In this document: positions 1 to 7,474 of the stretch, piece after piece
How positions within the stretch are numbered: the stretch's first letter is position 1
Layout: every line of letters begins with the position of its first letter
NCBI GenBank assembly: GCA_010015745.1
Contig: ML978451.1
Location: 1 to 11,952 of the forward strand
Source of the DNA: Setomelanomma holmii
Lineage: Eukaryota > Ascomycota > Dothideomycetes > Pleosporales > Phaeosphaeriaceae
Direction: 5' to 3'
Length of the DNA stretch: 11,952 bases
Program-made: the position numbers and the translations under genes
Notes under the pieces: model-generated
Seen by the model: the letters and a program-made list of their open reading frames with translations, nothing else
Database searches by the model: none
Told to the model about the DNA's origin: nothing

Positions 1-158
1 CACTCTAGTTCACAAGGTACATGTGAACTACATCTCTCATGTGACTTCACGTTACTTGCTTACTCATCTTGGTTGTGTATATAAACGCTCTCTATTGCTC
101 GCTCAATACAACAACCTTCTGCTTCCTTCCTGTCTGCTCTGTTCTCTCACATCTGACA
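1..158 (+). mobile_element. LTR-A copy 1, 5' end cut by the window start
   Basis: Long terminal repeat of an unnamed retrotransposon family, seen in three copies here. It aligns without gaps to the reverse complement of 163-331 with about 18 mismatches over 158 bases by eye, and to 7206-7374 with a few more. A full copy is 169 bp (TGTCAG...ACA), so about 11 bases lie left of the window. It ends CTGACA at 158. The next bases on the right, once LTR-A copy 2 is removed, are CTAAG, the predicted right TSD. It carries TATATAA at 78-84, a GTTCAC/GTGAAC hairpin near 8-28, and CATGTG where copies 2 and 3 have CACGTG, a C->T change. Whether it is a solo LTR or the 3' LTR of an element further left cannot be decided from this window. 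Confidence 0.8.
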
Positions 159-162
159 CTAA

Positions 163-331
163 TGTGAGATGTGAGAGGACAGAGCAGACAGGAAGGAAGC
201 AGAAGGTTGTTGTATTGAGAGAGCTACACAGAGCGATTATATACACAACCACGATGAGTAAGCAAGTGACAAAGAGTCACGTGAGAGATGCAGTTCACAT
301 GTACCTTGTGAACTGAGGTGCCAGTCTGACA
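163..331 (-). mobile_element. LTR-A copy 2, solo LTR in reverse orientation, TSD ACTAA
   Basis: A complete 169-bp LTR on the minus strand. Read on that strand it starts TGTCAGACTGGC and ends CACATCTCACA (TG...CA termini). It is flanked by perfect 5-bp direct repeats ACTAA at 158-162 and 332-336, the usual TSD size for LTR retrotransposons. With no internal region it is a solo LTR, the product of LTR-LTR recombination. The left TSD shares base 158 with the last base of LTR-A copy 1, so it landed right at that element's 3' edge. It has an intact CACGTG at 278-283 and TATATAA (minus strand) at 237-243. On its right the copia gag-pol linker resumes immediately. Confidence 0.9.
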
Positions 332-2176
332 ACTAAGACACCAAGCATCAAACGATCAACGTCAACCCCACATAGTGCTGTCTCATCTGCAGACTGACTA
401 GAAGGGCGGCATGTAACTACTACTGAGACGGTATTGATCGCTTCATCCTTCTGCGTCGAAGAGAGAGAACACCCATTGAGAAACTCGTTCATTCTCGACT
501 CAGGATCGACTATCCACATCACCAACAACCGAGAGCTACTACAAGGTATCTATCCGCCAGCAACAGCTGACTGCATCTGGGCAGGGAACCCGAAGATATG
601 GATAAAGGGATATAGGACTATACAGCTGCCAGTCAGCGGGCCACAAGGAACCACCTTCCTCGTACTGCGCGACGCAGCATGGCGTCCTGATATCCTTTGT
701 AACCTAGTCTCCTTCTGTCTGCTTTGACAGCAGGGCATCTGGTGGAACAACAAGGACGACCTGACGACTCTTCGACAATTGGACAACTCTATCATCACCC
801 ACCTTGAAGAATCACACGGTCAATAGGTCCTCAATCTGGACTTAGGCAACTCGAGCTTTTTCACACAATCAGTCAACTCTCGTGCCAAACAACCTGCAAG
901 CAAAGCGACAGCCTTACGATAGCACAAGCGACTTAGCCATCCTGTTTACTAGCTGCCGTAGAACACCTCGTTCAACAGTCTTAGGGGGTGTGCATTAAGG
1001 GCATCACAACAATTAAGTGCAACGCGTGCAGAAAAGCGAAAACAAAACGTCAAGTACGCCCAACTGCAAGACACAGTACAAAAGGGCCTAGAGAAAGACT
1101 AGCAATTGACTTTCACTTGTATAAGGAAGGAAGCTCAACCAAAGAAAAGAGCCAAATGCTTGTTACCGACCGGTTCTCAGGACTTATGTAGGATTTCTAC
1201 TTCAAAGACAATTGACTAGGGAAGACAATCATCAGCTTCCTTGACATCATCTCGCAATTCCTTAAGACACAGTACAACATTACTGTTAAGGTAATCAAAT
1301 GTGATAGAGAGATTACAACTACTAAACCAGAAGTCTCACGTTGGTGTACTACTCGCTCTAATATATTTGAGCCTTCAGCCCTAGACACTTAAGCTCAAAA
1401 CGGTAGAGCCGAACGCTTAGAGGGTGTGATCAAGGACAAAGCGCGCGCAATCTAACTAGATGCGAACTTACTATAGGAACTGTGGCCAGAAATTACTAGA
1501 GCAGCAGTCTACCTGTACAATCGAACACCTAACTATGCGAACAAATAGAAATCGCCCTACGAAGTCTTCTTTACAACAGCTGCACTATACAATAGAGTAA
1601 GCACTGATCTACGAAAACTAAATCAAGCACACCTAAAAGTCTATAGATGCAAAGCATTCGCCCTCACAAGCGATACTCTCGGCGGAAAGTTAAGGCTTCA
1701 ACGACTAGATCCCTAAGCATGGATCGGTTACCTTGTCAGATACTGATCCTTAAACATATGCAGAGTCTGGATTCTATCAATAGCTAAGGTGATCAGCACA
1801 CGAGACGTTACATTCGACGAAGATTCAGTGTTCAACGGCAAAACAGAAGATCTCATAGATAACCTCATGCACAGCACCCTGAAAGAAATAGCTACATAGA
1901 TGAGAACTGTTGAACTGCCAGAACCAACACATGAACAATCAGAAACCCAAACATTCTACGAAGACGATACTGCCAGTAGCAGTACAGCTCAGGACGATTA
2001 ACCAGAATACAACGAAGGGAGGAAGACTAACTACATCTACCCTTCTCTACCATCAACTCCGCCGCTGGTAGCTCTAATTACGCAACTATTAACCCGCAAG
2101 CATAATAGAGACTGCCCCACCACAGGCTTATCACGAACTGTCCCTTAGAAAGCCGCCTTTATAGGAGATACCTAGG
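332..2176 (+). pseudogene. Copia pol fragment 1: gag-pol linker, protease, integrase
   Basis: First part of the polyprotein of a Ty1/copia retrotransposon. The aspartic protease motif LDSGST lies near 494-511 (catalytic Asp at 497). The GAG-pre-integrase/HHCC zinc region runs from about 920 to 1030 (HKRLSHP, then C-x2-C with Cys at 1018 and 1027). The integrase catalytic core follows, with Asp at 1108 (AIDFHLY), Asp at 1303 (IKCDREI) and Glu at 1411 (NGRAERLE), giving the copia D-D35-E spacing. The motif DPxAWIGYL lies near 1710. About 18 in-frame stops, nearly all at Gln or Trp positions, plus one frameshift in the G run at 984-988, make it non-functional. Gag and the 5' LTR are not visible: the frame is open only back to 332, where LTR-A copy 2 begins. 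The stretch 1750-2176 is the variable linker before reverse transcriptase and ends at the LTR-C insertion. Confidence 0.92.
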
Positions 2177-2709
2177 TGTTACAGATGCCTTACAGGTGTT
2201 GTATACACAACCAAGCAATGACGGTAAGAAAGGATCAGCCTCAAGTAAGCCACATGGCCCTAGGAAGGAAGACGCGGGACACCCCGCACTAGCAAAGTCA
2301 CGTGACCAGCTAGGGCGTACTGCCCGCAGTAGGGCGTACTGCAAGACTTGGCAACAGCACGCTCAAAGGATGGCAGAACAGACTACAGGACAAGGCGAAG
2401 AATGGGAATATATAACAGAGACGGATCTCTTAGAGTATTGTCCTTCTTTGTAGTCAACTCAACATAGATACTCAGTGCAAGGTCTCATTACCTAAATTGA
2501 ACATCTGTTATACTCTCGCAGTATTGGCTGAGCTTCAGCAATCATCACCTCGATGTCATCATTATCGGAACTACAGAAGCCTACCATCAGCCCCCTCTCC
2601 TAGTCAACCTTCCGCTTATCACAAGCTAAGAGCCTGGTGCATCTGAACTCACGAGCGAGATCAGACGGTCAGGACGTCAGAGAAGTATAGGAGACTTGGA
2701 TTGATAACA
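2177..2709 (+). mobile_element. LTR-C, 533-bp solo LTR, TSD CTAGG
   Basis: Begins TGTTACAGATGCC and ends GATTGATAACA, so the termini are TGTTA...TAACA. It is flanked by perfect 5-bp duplications CTAGG at 2172-2176 and 2710-2714. Removing it with one TSD copy fuses the copia frame as AFIGDT-stop-AGIISTY, the stop being a CAG->TAG change. It has CACGTG at 2299-2304 within TCACGTGAC, a TATATAA at 2409-2415 and a 13-bp direct repeat TAGGGCGTACTGC at 2311-2323 and 2330-2342. It shares no obvious sequence with LTR-A, LTR-B or the host copia LTR, so it is a separate family. Orientation is inferred from the TATA box. A truncated larger element is possible, but TSD plus matched termini favour a solo LTR. 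Confidence 0.85.
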
Positions 2710-2714
2710 CTAGG

Positions 2715-3394
2715 CAGGAATTATCAGTACCTACTAAGGAAAGATTATCGACAAAGCTCAATTCAAGAGACTGATAGCAAACAGAATTAAGCCACATCAG
2801 AGTCAGCTTCTATCACCTCCATCATCTCACTAAGATATAGAGAGTCACCCTCTTAGTGACTAGTGGAAGGAAGCCGAGCGCGAGCACCTCAAGAGTCACC
2901 ACAAGATGAAATCATGGTCAGAGGTCCCACTCAAGAAGATCAAACAAACAGGACAACAGATCCTTAACTGCATGTAGGTATACACCTACAAGCTTGATAA
3001 GAACCATCACTTGTTGAAGCGTAAAGCACGCCTTGTTGTTAGAGATGATCAGCAACGAAACATCACCTCCTAAGATACCTACGCAGCGACACTGGCTAGT
3101 CAATTATTTAGACTACTCATGGCAGTTGCCGCAAAGCGCGATCTTGAACTTAAGCAGTACAACGTCAAAAACGCCTTCGTCTACGCAACAATAGATCGAG
3201 AGGTCTATATGAGGATGCCCACCAGCTACAGGAAACTAAACACGATCCTTCAGGTAAATAAGGCCCTCTACAGACTGCGAATCTCACCACTGCTATAGTA
3301 GAAAGAATTCACTAAAACTCTCCTCTAAATCAAATGCTAAACAGTGCCTTATGAACTATGCTGCCTTGTAAAGGACAGAATCTTTATCTTCTTC
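2715..3394 (+). pseudogene. Copia pol fragment 2: reverse transcriptase, N-terminal part
   Basis: Continues the copia polyprotein in one frame from LTR-C to LTR-B. The region before RT is recognisable (near 2890-2930, KMKSWSEVPLKK), followed by the RT start (near 2960-2990, ILNCM-stop-VYTYKLDK; the stop replaces Trp), then KARLVVRDDQQ, DTYAATLAS and the motif A region LKQYNVKNAF. In copia RT, motif A normally has a metal-binding Asp at the position that is Asn here (AAC at 3161-3163), a G->A change that would abolish polymerase activity. KALYRLRISPLL follows near 3260. About nine in-frame stops are present. The fragment ends in IFIFF, two codons before the YVDD box, where LTR-B inserted. Confidence 0.9.
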
Positions 3395-3568
3395 TGTAAC
3401 CACGTGGCTGAAGTCACATGTTATCCTATTGTAGTAGGCACTGCCCTATGGGCAAGTGCACTTACCTCTGAGCCGAGAGCTCCTGGAACATCACAATCAC
3501 AACACGACAACAGATAGCAATACAATCGTTGATCACAGCCTCCGACCGACACTGCTCACGCAGTTACA
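3395..3568. mobile_element. LTR-B, 174-bp solo LTR, TSD TCTTC
   Basis: Begins TGTAACCACGTGG and ends CGCAGTTACA, with 6-bp inverted termini TGTAAC/GTTACA. It is flanked by perfect 5-bp repeats TCTTC at 3390-3394 and 3569-3573. Excising it with one TSD copy restores IFIFF-YVDDIILGY, the conserved copia RT motif, so the borders are exact. It contains CACGTG at 3401-3406, seven bases from its start. I see no TATATAA, so orientation is uncertain. It does not resemble LTR-A or LTR-C. Confidence 0.88.
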
Positions 3569-3573
3569 TCTTC

Positions 3574-3799
3574 TACGTTGACGATATTATCCTAGGGTAC
3601 AACAAAAGCAAAGAAGCATTAGCTTAGAATCTAGTTAAGGAACTTCAAACCTAATACATCTTTACTAGAGGAAATAACCTGCAATAATCTCTTGGTGTTG
3701 AAGTCATTAGACATTAGAAGAACTAGAAGATCTAGCTATCCTAAGCCGCCTACATTAAAAAGATCAGCCACCTCGCTGATAGAAAGGATGTTCAACACG
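3574..3799 (+). pseudogene. Copia pol fragment 3: RT catalytic YVDD region
   Basis: Resumes after LTR-B with YVDDIILGYNKSK (YVDD at 3574-3585, metal-binding Asp pair intact), then LVKELQT, a degenerate GGnnLQ region with Gly->Arg, SLGVEVIR, and AAYIKKISHLADRKDVQH, which is the end of RT and the start of the connection domain. About seven stops (TAG/TAA) are clustered here, four of them between 3709 and 3745. The fragment ends exactly at the left TSD of the hAT element (TCAACACG, 3792-3799). Confidence 0.9.
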
Positions 3800-3826
3800 C
3801 ATACTTGTCAACAAGCCAGCCGGCCG
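3800..3826 (+). repeat. hAT left terminal inverted repeat
   Basis: A 27-bp repeat starting CATACTTGTCAACAAGCC and ending CCGGCCG, an exact inverse of 6965-6991. It sits directly against the TCAACACG duplication. The start CATAC differs from the CAGTG/CAGGG ends of many hATs, but the 8-bp TSD and the transposase type support the assignment. Confidence 0.93.
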
Positions 3827-3872
3827 CAGGCCTCTTAAAACACCAAGCCAGCCAGCCATAGAGTTGTAAAAA

Positions 3873-3905
3873 GCTTGATGGCTTGAGGCGGCTTGATTAG
3901 CTTGA
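3873..3905 (+). repeat. hAT left subterminal GCTTGA cluster (4 copies)
   Basis: GCTTGA occurs at 3873-3878, 3881-3886, 3891-3896 and 3900-3905, mostly extended to GCTTGAT. Four inverted copies (TCAAGC) lie inside the right end at 6855-6860, 6864-6869, 6873-6878 and 6900-6905. Short subterminal repeats in hAT elements are known transposase binding sites in other families (for example Ac), so this is the likely role; that is inference. Confidence 0.75.
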
Positions 3906-4123
3906 TAGGTAGGCGGGGCGGGCACAGGATAGGGCGTGAGGCAGTTGATTTTGCAGTAAAAGCTATCTCACGATACTTTTGTGGTGTTGTAGTTAGCTTA
4001 GTAATCACTTGCAAGCCACCTCGACGTGTCTTCCTATGTACACCTACTACTATTAAACTTTGAATTCTCCATCCACAGTCTACTTTTTGGAGTCGTTATA
4101 CTTGCCTCGTTACTGTCGCCCTC

Positions 4124-6682
4124 ATGCCATCCAAGCCCACTATTAAGTCCACGAAAAAGCGCGCTTCTGCAGGCTATTCTGGCGCAAACAAGCGCGCCAG
4201 AGGCACTGCCAGCCAGTCTATTATTATCGATTTTCAGCTACCTGCAGCACCACTTTCTCCTTCTCCTCTATCTATTACAAACGCCCTACAATCCTTAGCG
4301 AGTGCGTCCTAGGCCCCCACATTTAAAGCGCGAGTTCAAGAGTTGCGCGCTGAAGAAGCTATTGTCGCGCCTGCTGAGGGCAGTGAGCGTGCTACTGTTA
4401 CAGCTTCTAAAGCAGCTGAAGATAAGGAGGATGAAGAAATTGAAGCTTTCGACGCTCATCTTATGGATAACTACGACGGCATTGATTGGAGTCGCTTGAA
4501 GAGGTACTGGCTGCCTCTCACAACACACAAATACAGGAAAAGTTGGGTCTATCGCCATGGCTATCGCGTCGCCTCGCGCAGTAACCCAGCCTGTATTTTC
4601 TGGGTTTGCCACTACTGCTATCACCACAAAGCCACTGATATTGGCCGCAGGATCTTCAATACTACGGGCTCTATATCAGCTGCTGCGCATCACCTCGCAG
4701 ATGAGAAGCCTGGCCACAGTATACTGGCGCCCGGAAAGACACTAAAGCTGAAGCCAGAAAATAGTGTTTACGGCGCGCTGATGGCGGGCAAGTTACCTGT
4801 CTCCCAAGCTGTTGCCAACCAGCTCAGCGGCTTTAACAATCAGCGCTTCAGGCTCGCAGCTGTAGCATAGCTTATTGATAATAATTACCCACTTTCTAAG
4901 TTTGAAAAGCCAGCTTTTCGACACCTTATTGCCCTCGCCAACCTACTCGCCAAACGCGCGCTTTGGAGCTCTCATAATAGTGTCTCACAATACGTCATGC
5001 GACTGTACGACTACCTGCTGCCGCTAGTTGTCCGGGAGCTGTCACAGGCAGTAAGTAAAGTACACCTAAGCTTTGACGGATGGACGACAAAGGGTGGCAA
5101 GAAGGGCTTTCTAGGTATCGTTGCTCATTACGTCACGGCTGACGGCAAGCTTCGCGACTTGCCTGTCGCACTGCCTCAGCTAACTGGCTGCCATACTAGT
5201 GAGAGGATGGCTGAGGTAGTGCTAACAGTCCTGCAGAAGTTTTGTATTGGCCCCAGCAAAGTTGGTTACTTTGTGCTTGATAACGCGAGCAATAACGACT
5301 CCACTATACAAGCAATTGCGCAGAAGCCGGAGTGGGACTTCAACGCTACTCACCGTCGCCTCCGCTGCGGTCCTCACACGCTCAACCTCATTGACCAGGT
5401 GCTCCTTTGGGGCAAGAAAGCAGAGGCGTACAACAACGATCACGCCTTATCTGACATTGCAGAGGAGACGCAGCTCATGAAGGAGTGGCGACACGATGGC
5501 CTATTAGGCGTACTTCTTAGCATAATCACCTTCATCAAAACACCACAACAGTACGCTCTTTTTGAGAAGTTTCAGCGCCTAGCTTAAGGTGAGTTGCCTG
5601 CAGAAAAGCAGAGTATACTTGAGCCCGTTAAGCCAGTTGTTACACGCTGGAACTCGTATTACTCATGCTTTGAGCGCGCTGTCAAACTGCAGGTAGCAGT
5701 TAACGCCTACGCGAACAGTCACATTAATTGCATCAAAACTGAAGACGCCTACGCTAGAAGCCGTAACAACCAGCTACCTGACGCGCCTGCGTGGATGAGA
5801 TCAGACGGCCTGAGCGCTGCTGATTGGCAGGTTGTTACAGAGTATATGGACGTTCTTGGGCTGCTGAAGGAGTGTACAAAACGCCTCAAAGGACGCGGTA
5901 GGCAAGGCAAATACGGCTCGATTGCTGAGATTATTCCAGTATTTGAGTACTTACTTAGAGTACTAGAATCACGACTCCAAAGCTACGAGGATGTTATACA
6001 TGACGTGCACAAGGAAGCGCCCAAAGACCACCTCGCGATCAACCTATGCGCTGCTATCGTCAAGGCGCGTGAGTACTACAACAAGTTCGACCTATCGCCA
6101 GCTTACTACGCTGCTACAATTCTCCATCCTTGCTACAAGTACTACTGCGACGCAATATGGGAGCCTCAGTGGCTGGAGTTGAATAATCGCAATTTTCAAG
6201 CTTTGTGGGGGCAGTACAAAGGCTTACCGAGGCCTCGCACACACACACGAATAATCGCCAACAATACTGACAACGCGATCGATAGTATCGTCGACCCAGG
6301 CGCTGTTAGCAGCAACAAGGAGGATGAGTTTGAGCAGTGGAGGCGCTGCGACCCATGTGCTGCAAAGGGTAGTACTCACGCAACAGACCTCATAAAATAC
6401 TGGGTAGAGCTGCGCGATCGCTAACCCAACCTCAGTCAACTCGCAATCAACATACTCTCCATCCTAGCCTTGAGCTGTGAGTGTGAGCGCTGTTTCAGTG
6501 AGCTGGGTGACCTGTTAGAGCCTCGCCGACAAGGGATCTCACCTGAGCTTTTGGCAGCAATCCAATGTATGAGGAGATGGAGAAGAGCTGGCCTTGGCAG
6601 CGACGATGAGGTGGACGAGAAGGTGCTCACTGACGAGCAGCTGAACGCCAGGTACGCGGTGGATACATGGGACGACGGCTGA
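4124..6682 (+). pseudogene. hAT transposase, BED zinc finger type, four premature stops
   Basis: One continuous frame of 852 codons from ATG 4124 to TGA 6680-6682, broken by TAG at 4310, TAG at 4868, TAA at 5585 and TAA at 6422. Each is one C->T step from a Gln codon. No frameshift is needed. The family cuts and pastes DNA with an RNase H-like domain into which a helical region is inserted. A basic, Ser/Lys-rich N terminus is followed by a BED-like zinc finger at about residues 120-198 (WVCHYC, Cys 162 and 165; HHLADEKPGH, His 190 and 198). The first catalytic Asp is at about 318 (LSFDGWTT) and the second at about 386 (FVLDNASNND). A CGPHTLNL motif follows, and the C-terminal hAT dimerisation region spans about 755-815 with CECERCFSELGDL, near the expected third acidic residue. 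The upstream ATG reading at 4026 is in another frame and lacks domain similarity. Light RIP after insertion is the simplest explanation. Confidence 0.93.
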
Positions 6683-6854
6683 GAAACTCAACAACAGTCT
6701 TGGATGTGTGATGTGGAAGGAGGAATGAAGGACTGAATTGATTGTGTAGCTATGAACGAGGGAAGCTATATATACGTGTACAACGAGAGAGTGTAGGGAT
6801 AGCCCTGCTAGCGTGCAACAAACAGAAATCCTATACAACTTTCCTAATTAGGAA

Positions 6855-6964
6855 TCAAGCCAATCAAGCCCATCAAGCCGGCCGACCCTTCGTAGCCAGT
6901 CAAGCCGGCCGGCCGGCCGAAAGCCCCACAAAACACCGAGCCGGCCGGCCAAAAGCCTTTCGGC
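6855..6964 (-). repeat. hAT right subterminal repeats: TCAAGC cluster and GGCCGG blocks
   Basis: Four TCAAGC copies (6855, 6864, 6873, 6900) mirror the left GCTTGA cluster. They are followed by several GGCCGGCC runs (for example 6905-6919, 6941-6950) before the terminal repeat at 6965. This strongly GC-palindromic stretch stands out from the AT-rich copia around it. The left end has fewer GGCCGG copies, so the ends are symmetric in GCTTGA but not in GGCCGG. Confidence 0.75.
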
Positions 6965-6991
6965 CGGCCGGCTGGCTTGTTGACAAGTATG
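6965..6991 (-). repeat. hAT right terminal inverted repeat
   Basis: Exact 27-bp inverse of 3800-3826, ending GGCTTGTTGACAAGTATG, followed directly by the second TCAACACG at 6992-6999. Confidence 0.93.
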
Positions 6992-6999
6992 TCAACACG

Positions 7000-7195
7000 A
7001 TACTCTAATGCCTCCTGTAGAACTTGAACTACGAGAAGGCCTCACTACTCCGCCAGAAACCAAGAAGTACTAACGAAAGATCAGGTCACTACTGTTTGCC
7101 GCAGTCACAACGCGTTCAGACATTTCGTTTGCTATCTCTGAACTCGCTCAATTTATGCTGAACCTAGGACTAAAACACTATAAGGGAGCTGACTA
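7000..7195 (+). pseudogene. Copia pol fragment 4: connection domain between RT and RNase H
   Basis: Continues the copia frame after the hAT element: DTLMPPVELELREGL, ETKKY-stop-RKI, SLLFAAVTTRSDISFAISELAQFM, then HYKGAD. This matches the conserved copia stretch (YQxxIGSLLYAAxxTRPDI...LAxF) between RT and RNase H. The stop at about 7070 replaces Gln. The fragment ends at the TA target site (7194-7195) of the Fot1-like element; joined to 9223 it reads AD-stop-VLLYLMSTKN, as the family does. Confidence 0.9.
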
Positions 7196-7205
7196 ACGTA
7201 GATTA

Positions 7206-7374
7206 TGTCAGCCTGGCACCTCAGTTCACACAGTACACTGTGAACTGCATCTCACGTGACCCTGTTAGTCACCTGCTTACTCATCTGGTTGTGTATATAA
7301 TCGCTCACAGTAGCTCTCTCAATACAACAACCTTCTGCCTCATTCATACCTGCCCTGTGCTCCCACATCCAACA
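7206..7374 (+). mobile_element. LTR-A copy 3, solo LTR inside the Fot1 left TIR, TSD GATTA
   Basis: A complete 169-bp LTR, TGTCAGCCTGGC...CACATCCAACA, the same length as copy 2. The perfect 5-bp duplications GATTA (7201-7205 and 7375-7379) are bases 6-10 of the Fot1 terminal repeat, which shows that the LTR jumped into the transposon after the transposon jumped into copia. It carries CACGTG at 7253-7258, TATATAA at 7294-7300 and the GTTCACA/TGTGAAC hairpin at 7223-7244. There is no internal region, so it is a solo LTR. Confidence 0.93.
7253..7300 (+). promoter_or_regulatory. Putative LTR-A promoter: CACGTG box and TATATAA
   Basis: CACGTG (7253-7258) lies about 35 bp upstream of TATATAA (7294-7300). 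Both are at matching offsets in LTR-A copy 2; copy 1 keeps TATATAA but has CATGTG. CACGTG is a bHLH (Cbf1/Sre1-like) recognition core in fungi. Conservation among the copies fits a U3 promoter; activity is inferred. Confidence 0.5.
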
Positions 7375-7434
7375 GATTACAAGCGAGTGGCGAATACAAG
7401 CAAGTGGCAAGCCCTACTAACTTTGCGCGCCTCT
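7375..7434 (+). repeat. Fot1 left TIR, inner part after the LTR insertion
   Basis: Bases 6-65 of the terminal repeat; bases 1-10 are at 7196-7205 and 6-10 are duplicated as the LTR TSD. It matches the inverse of 9156-9220 with three transitions (two G->A, one C/T). It contains a tandem pair of a 15-base unit, ACAAGCGAGTGGCGA, with a 17-bp period; the second unit has two G->A changes here. Such repeats inside TIRs can be transposase binding sites. Confidence 0.88.
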
Positions 7435-7474
7435 CTCATCTAAACCTCAATTATCTTAACATAACGTTACTTAC

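Larger units (their letters stand above)
1..331. repeat. Long inverted repeat made by two tail-to-tail LTRs
   Basis: The two LTR-A copies form inverted arms of about 158 bp separated by only four bases (CTAA, 159-162). A transcript across it could fold into a stem of more than 150 bp with scattered mismatches. The TATA-bearing ends point toward each other, so transcription from either LTR would run into the other. The structure is explained by two separate insertions, shown by the private ACTAA duplication around copy 2, and not by a dedicated foldback element. Confidence 0.85.
3800..6991 (+). mobile_element. hAT-superfamily DNA transposon, complete to both ends
   Basis: A 3192-bp element flanked by a perfect 8-bp duplication TCAACACG (3792-3799 and 6992-6999), the TSD length of hAT transposons. 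The terminal inverted repeats are 27 bp and perfect (3800-3826 and 6965-6991), beginning CATACTTGTCAACAAGCC and running into GGCCGG-rich sequence. It carries one transposase ORF (4124-6682), 324 bp of 5' leader and about 309 bp of 3' tail. Removing it with one TSD copy joins the copia frame as KDVQH-DTLMPP. Intact ends mean it could in principle be moved by a transposase supplied in trans, but its own gene has four stop codons. Confidence 0.95.

Noticed and set aside
1..331. Foldback transposon or MITE
   Set aside because: The arms are the same 169-bp sequence found alone at 7206-7374 with TG...CA ends and its own TSD, and copy 2 has a private ACTAA duplication; two LTR insertions explain it.
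2196..2453. 85-codon ORF in LTR-C
   Set aside because: Lies wholly within a solo LTR and shows no recognisable domain.
4026..4298. Leu/Ser-rich 90-codon ORF, seemingly a signal or membrane peptide
   Set aside because: It overlaps the transposase N terminus in another frame; the frame of 4124 connects with the whole hAT protein.
6900..6970. GGCCGG runs as a CpG-island promoter or microsatellite
   Set aside because: They are inside the right end of the hAT element next to its TIR and have a counterpart in the left TIR.
1..7374. LTR-A copies as the 5' and 3' LTRs of the host copia
   Set aside because: Copy 3 sits inside the Fot1 TIR with its own TSD and before RNase H, copy 2 is reversed, and the sequence after the copia polypurine tract (TGTTACATAG) is different.
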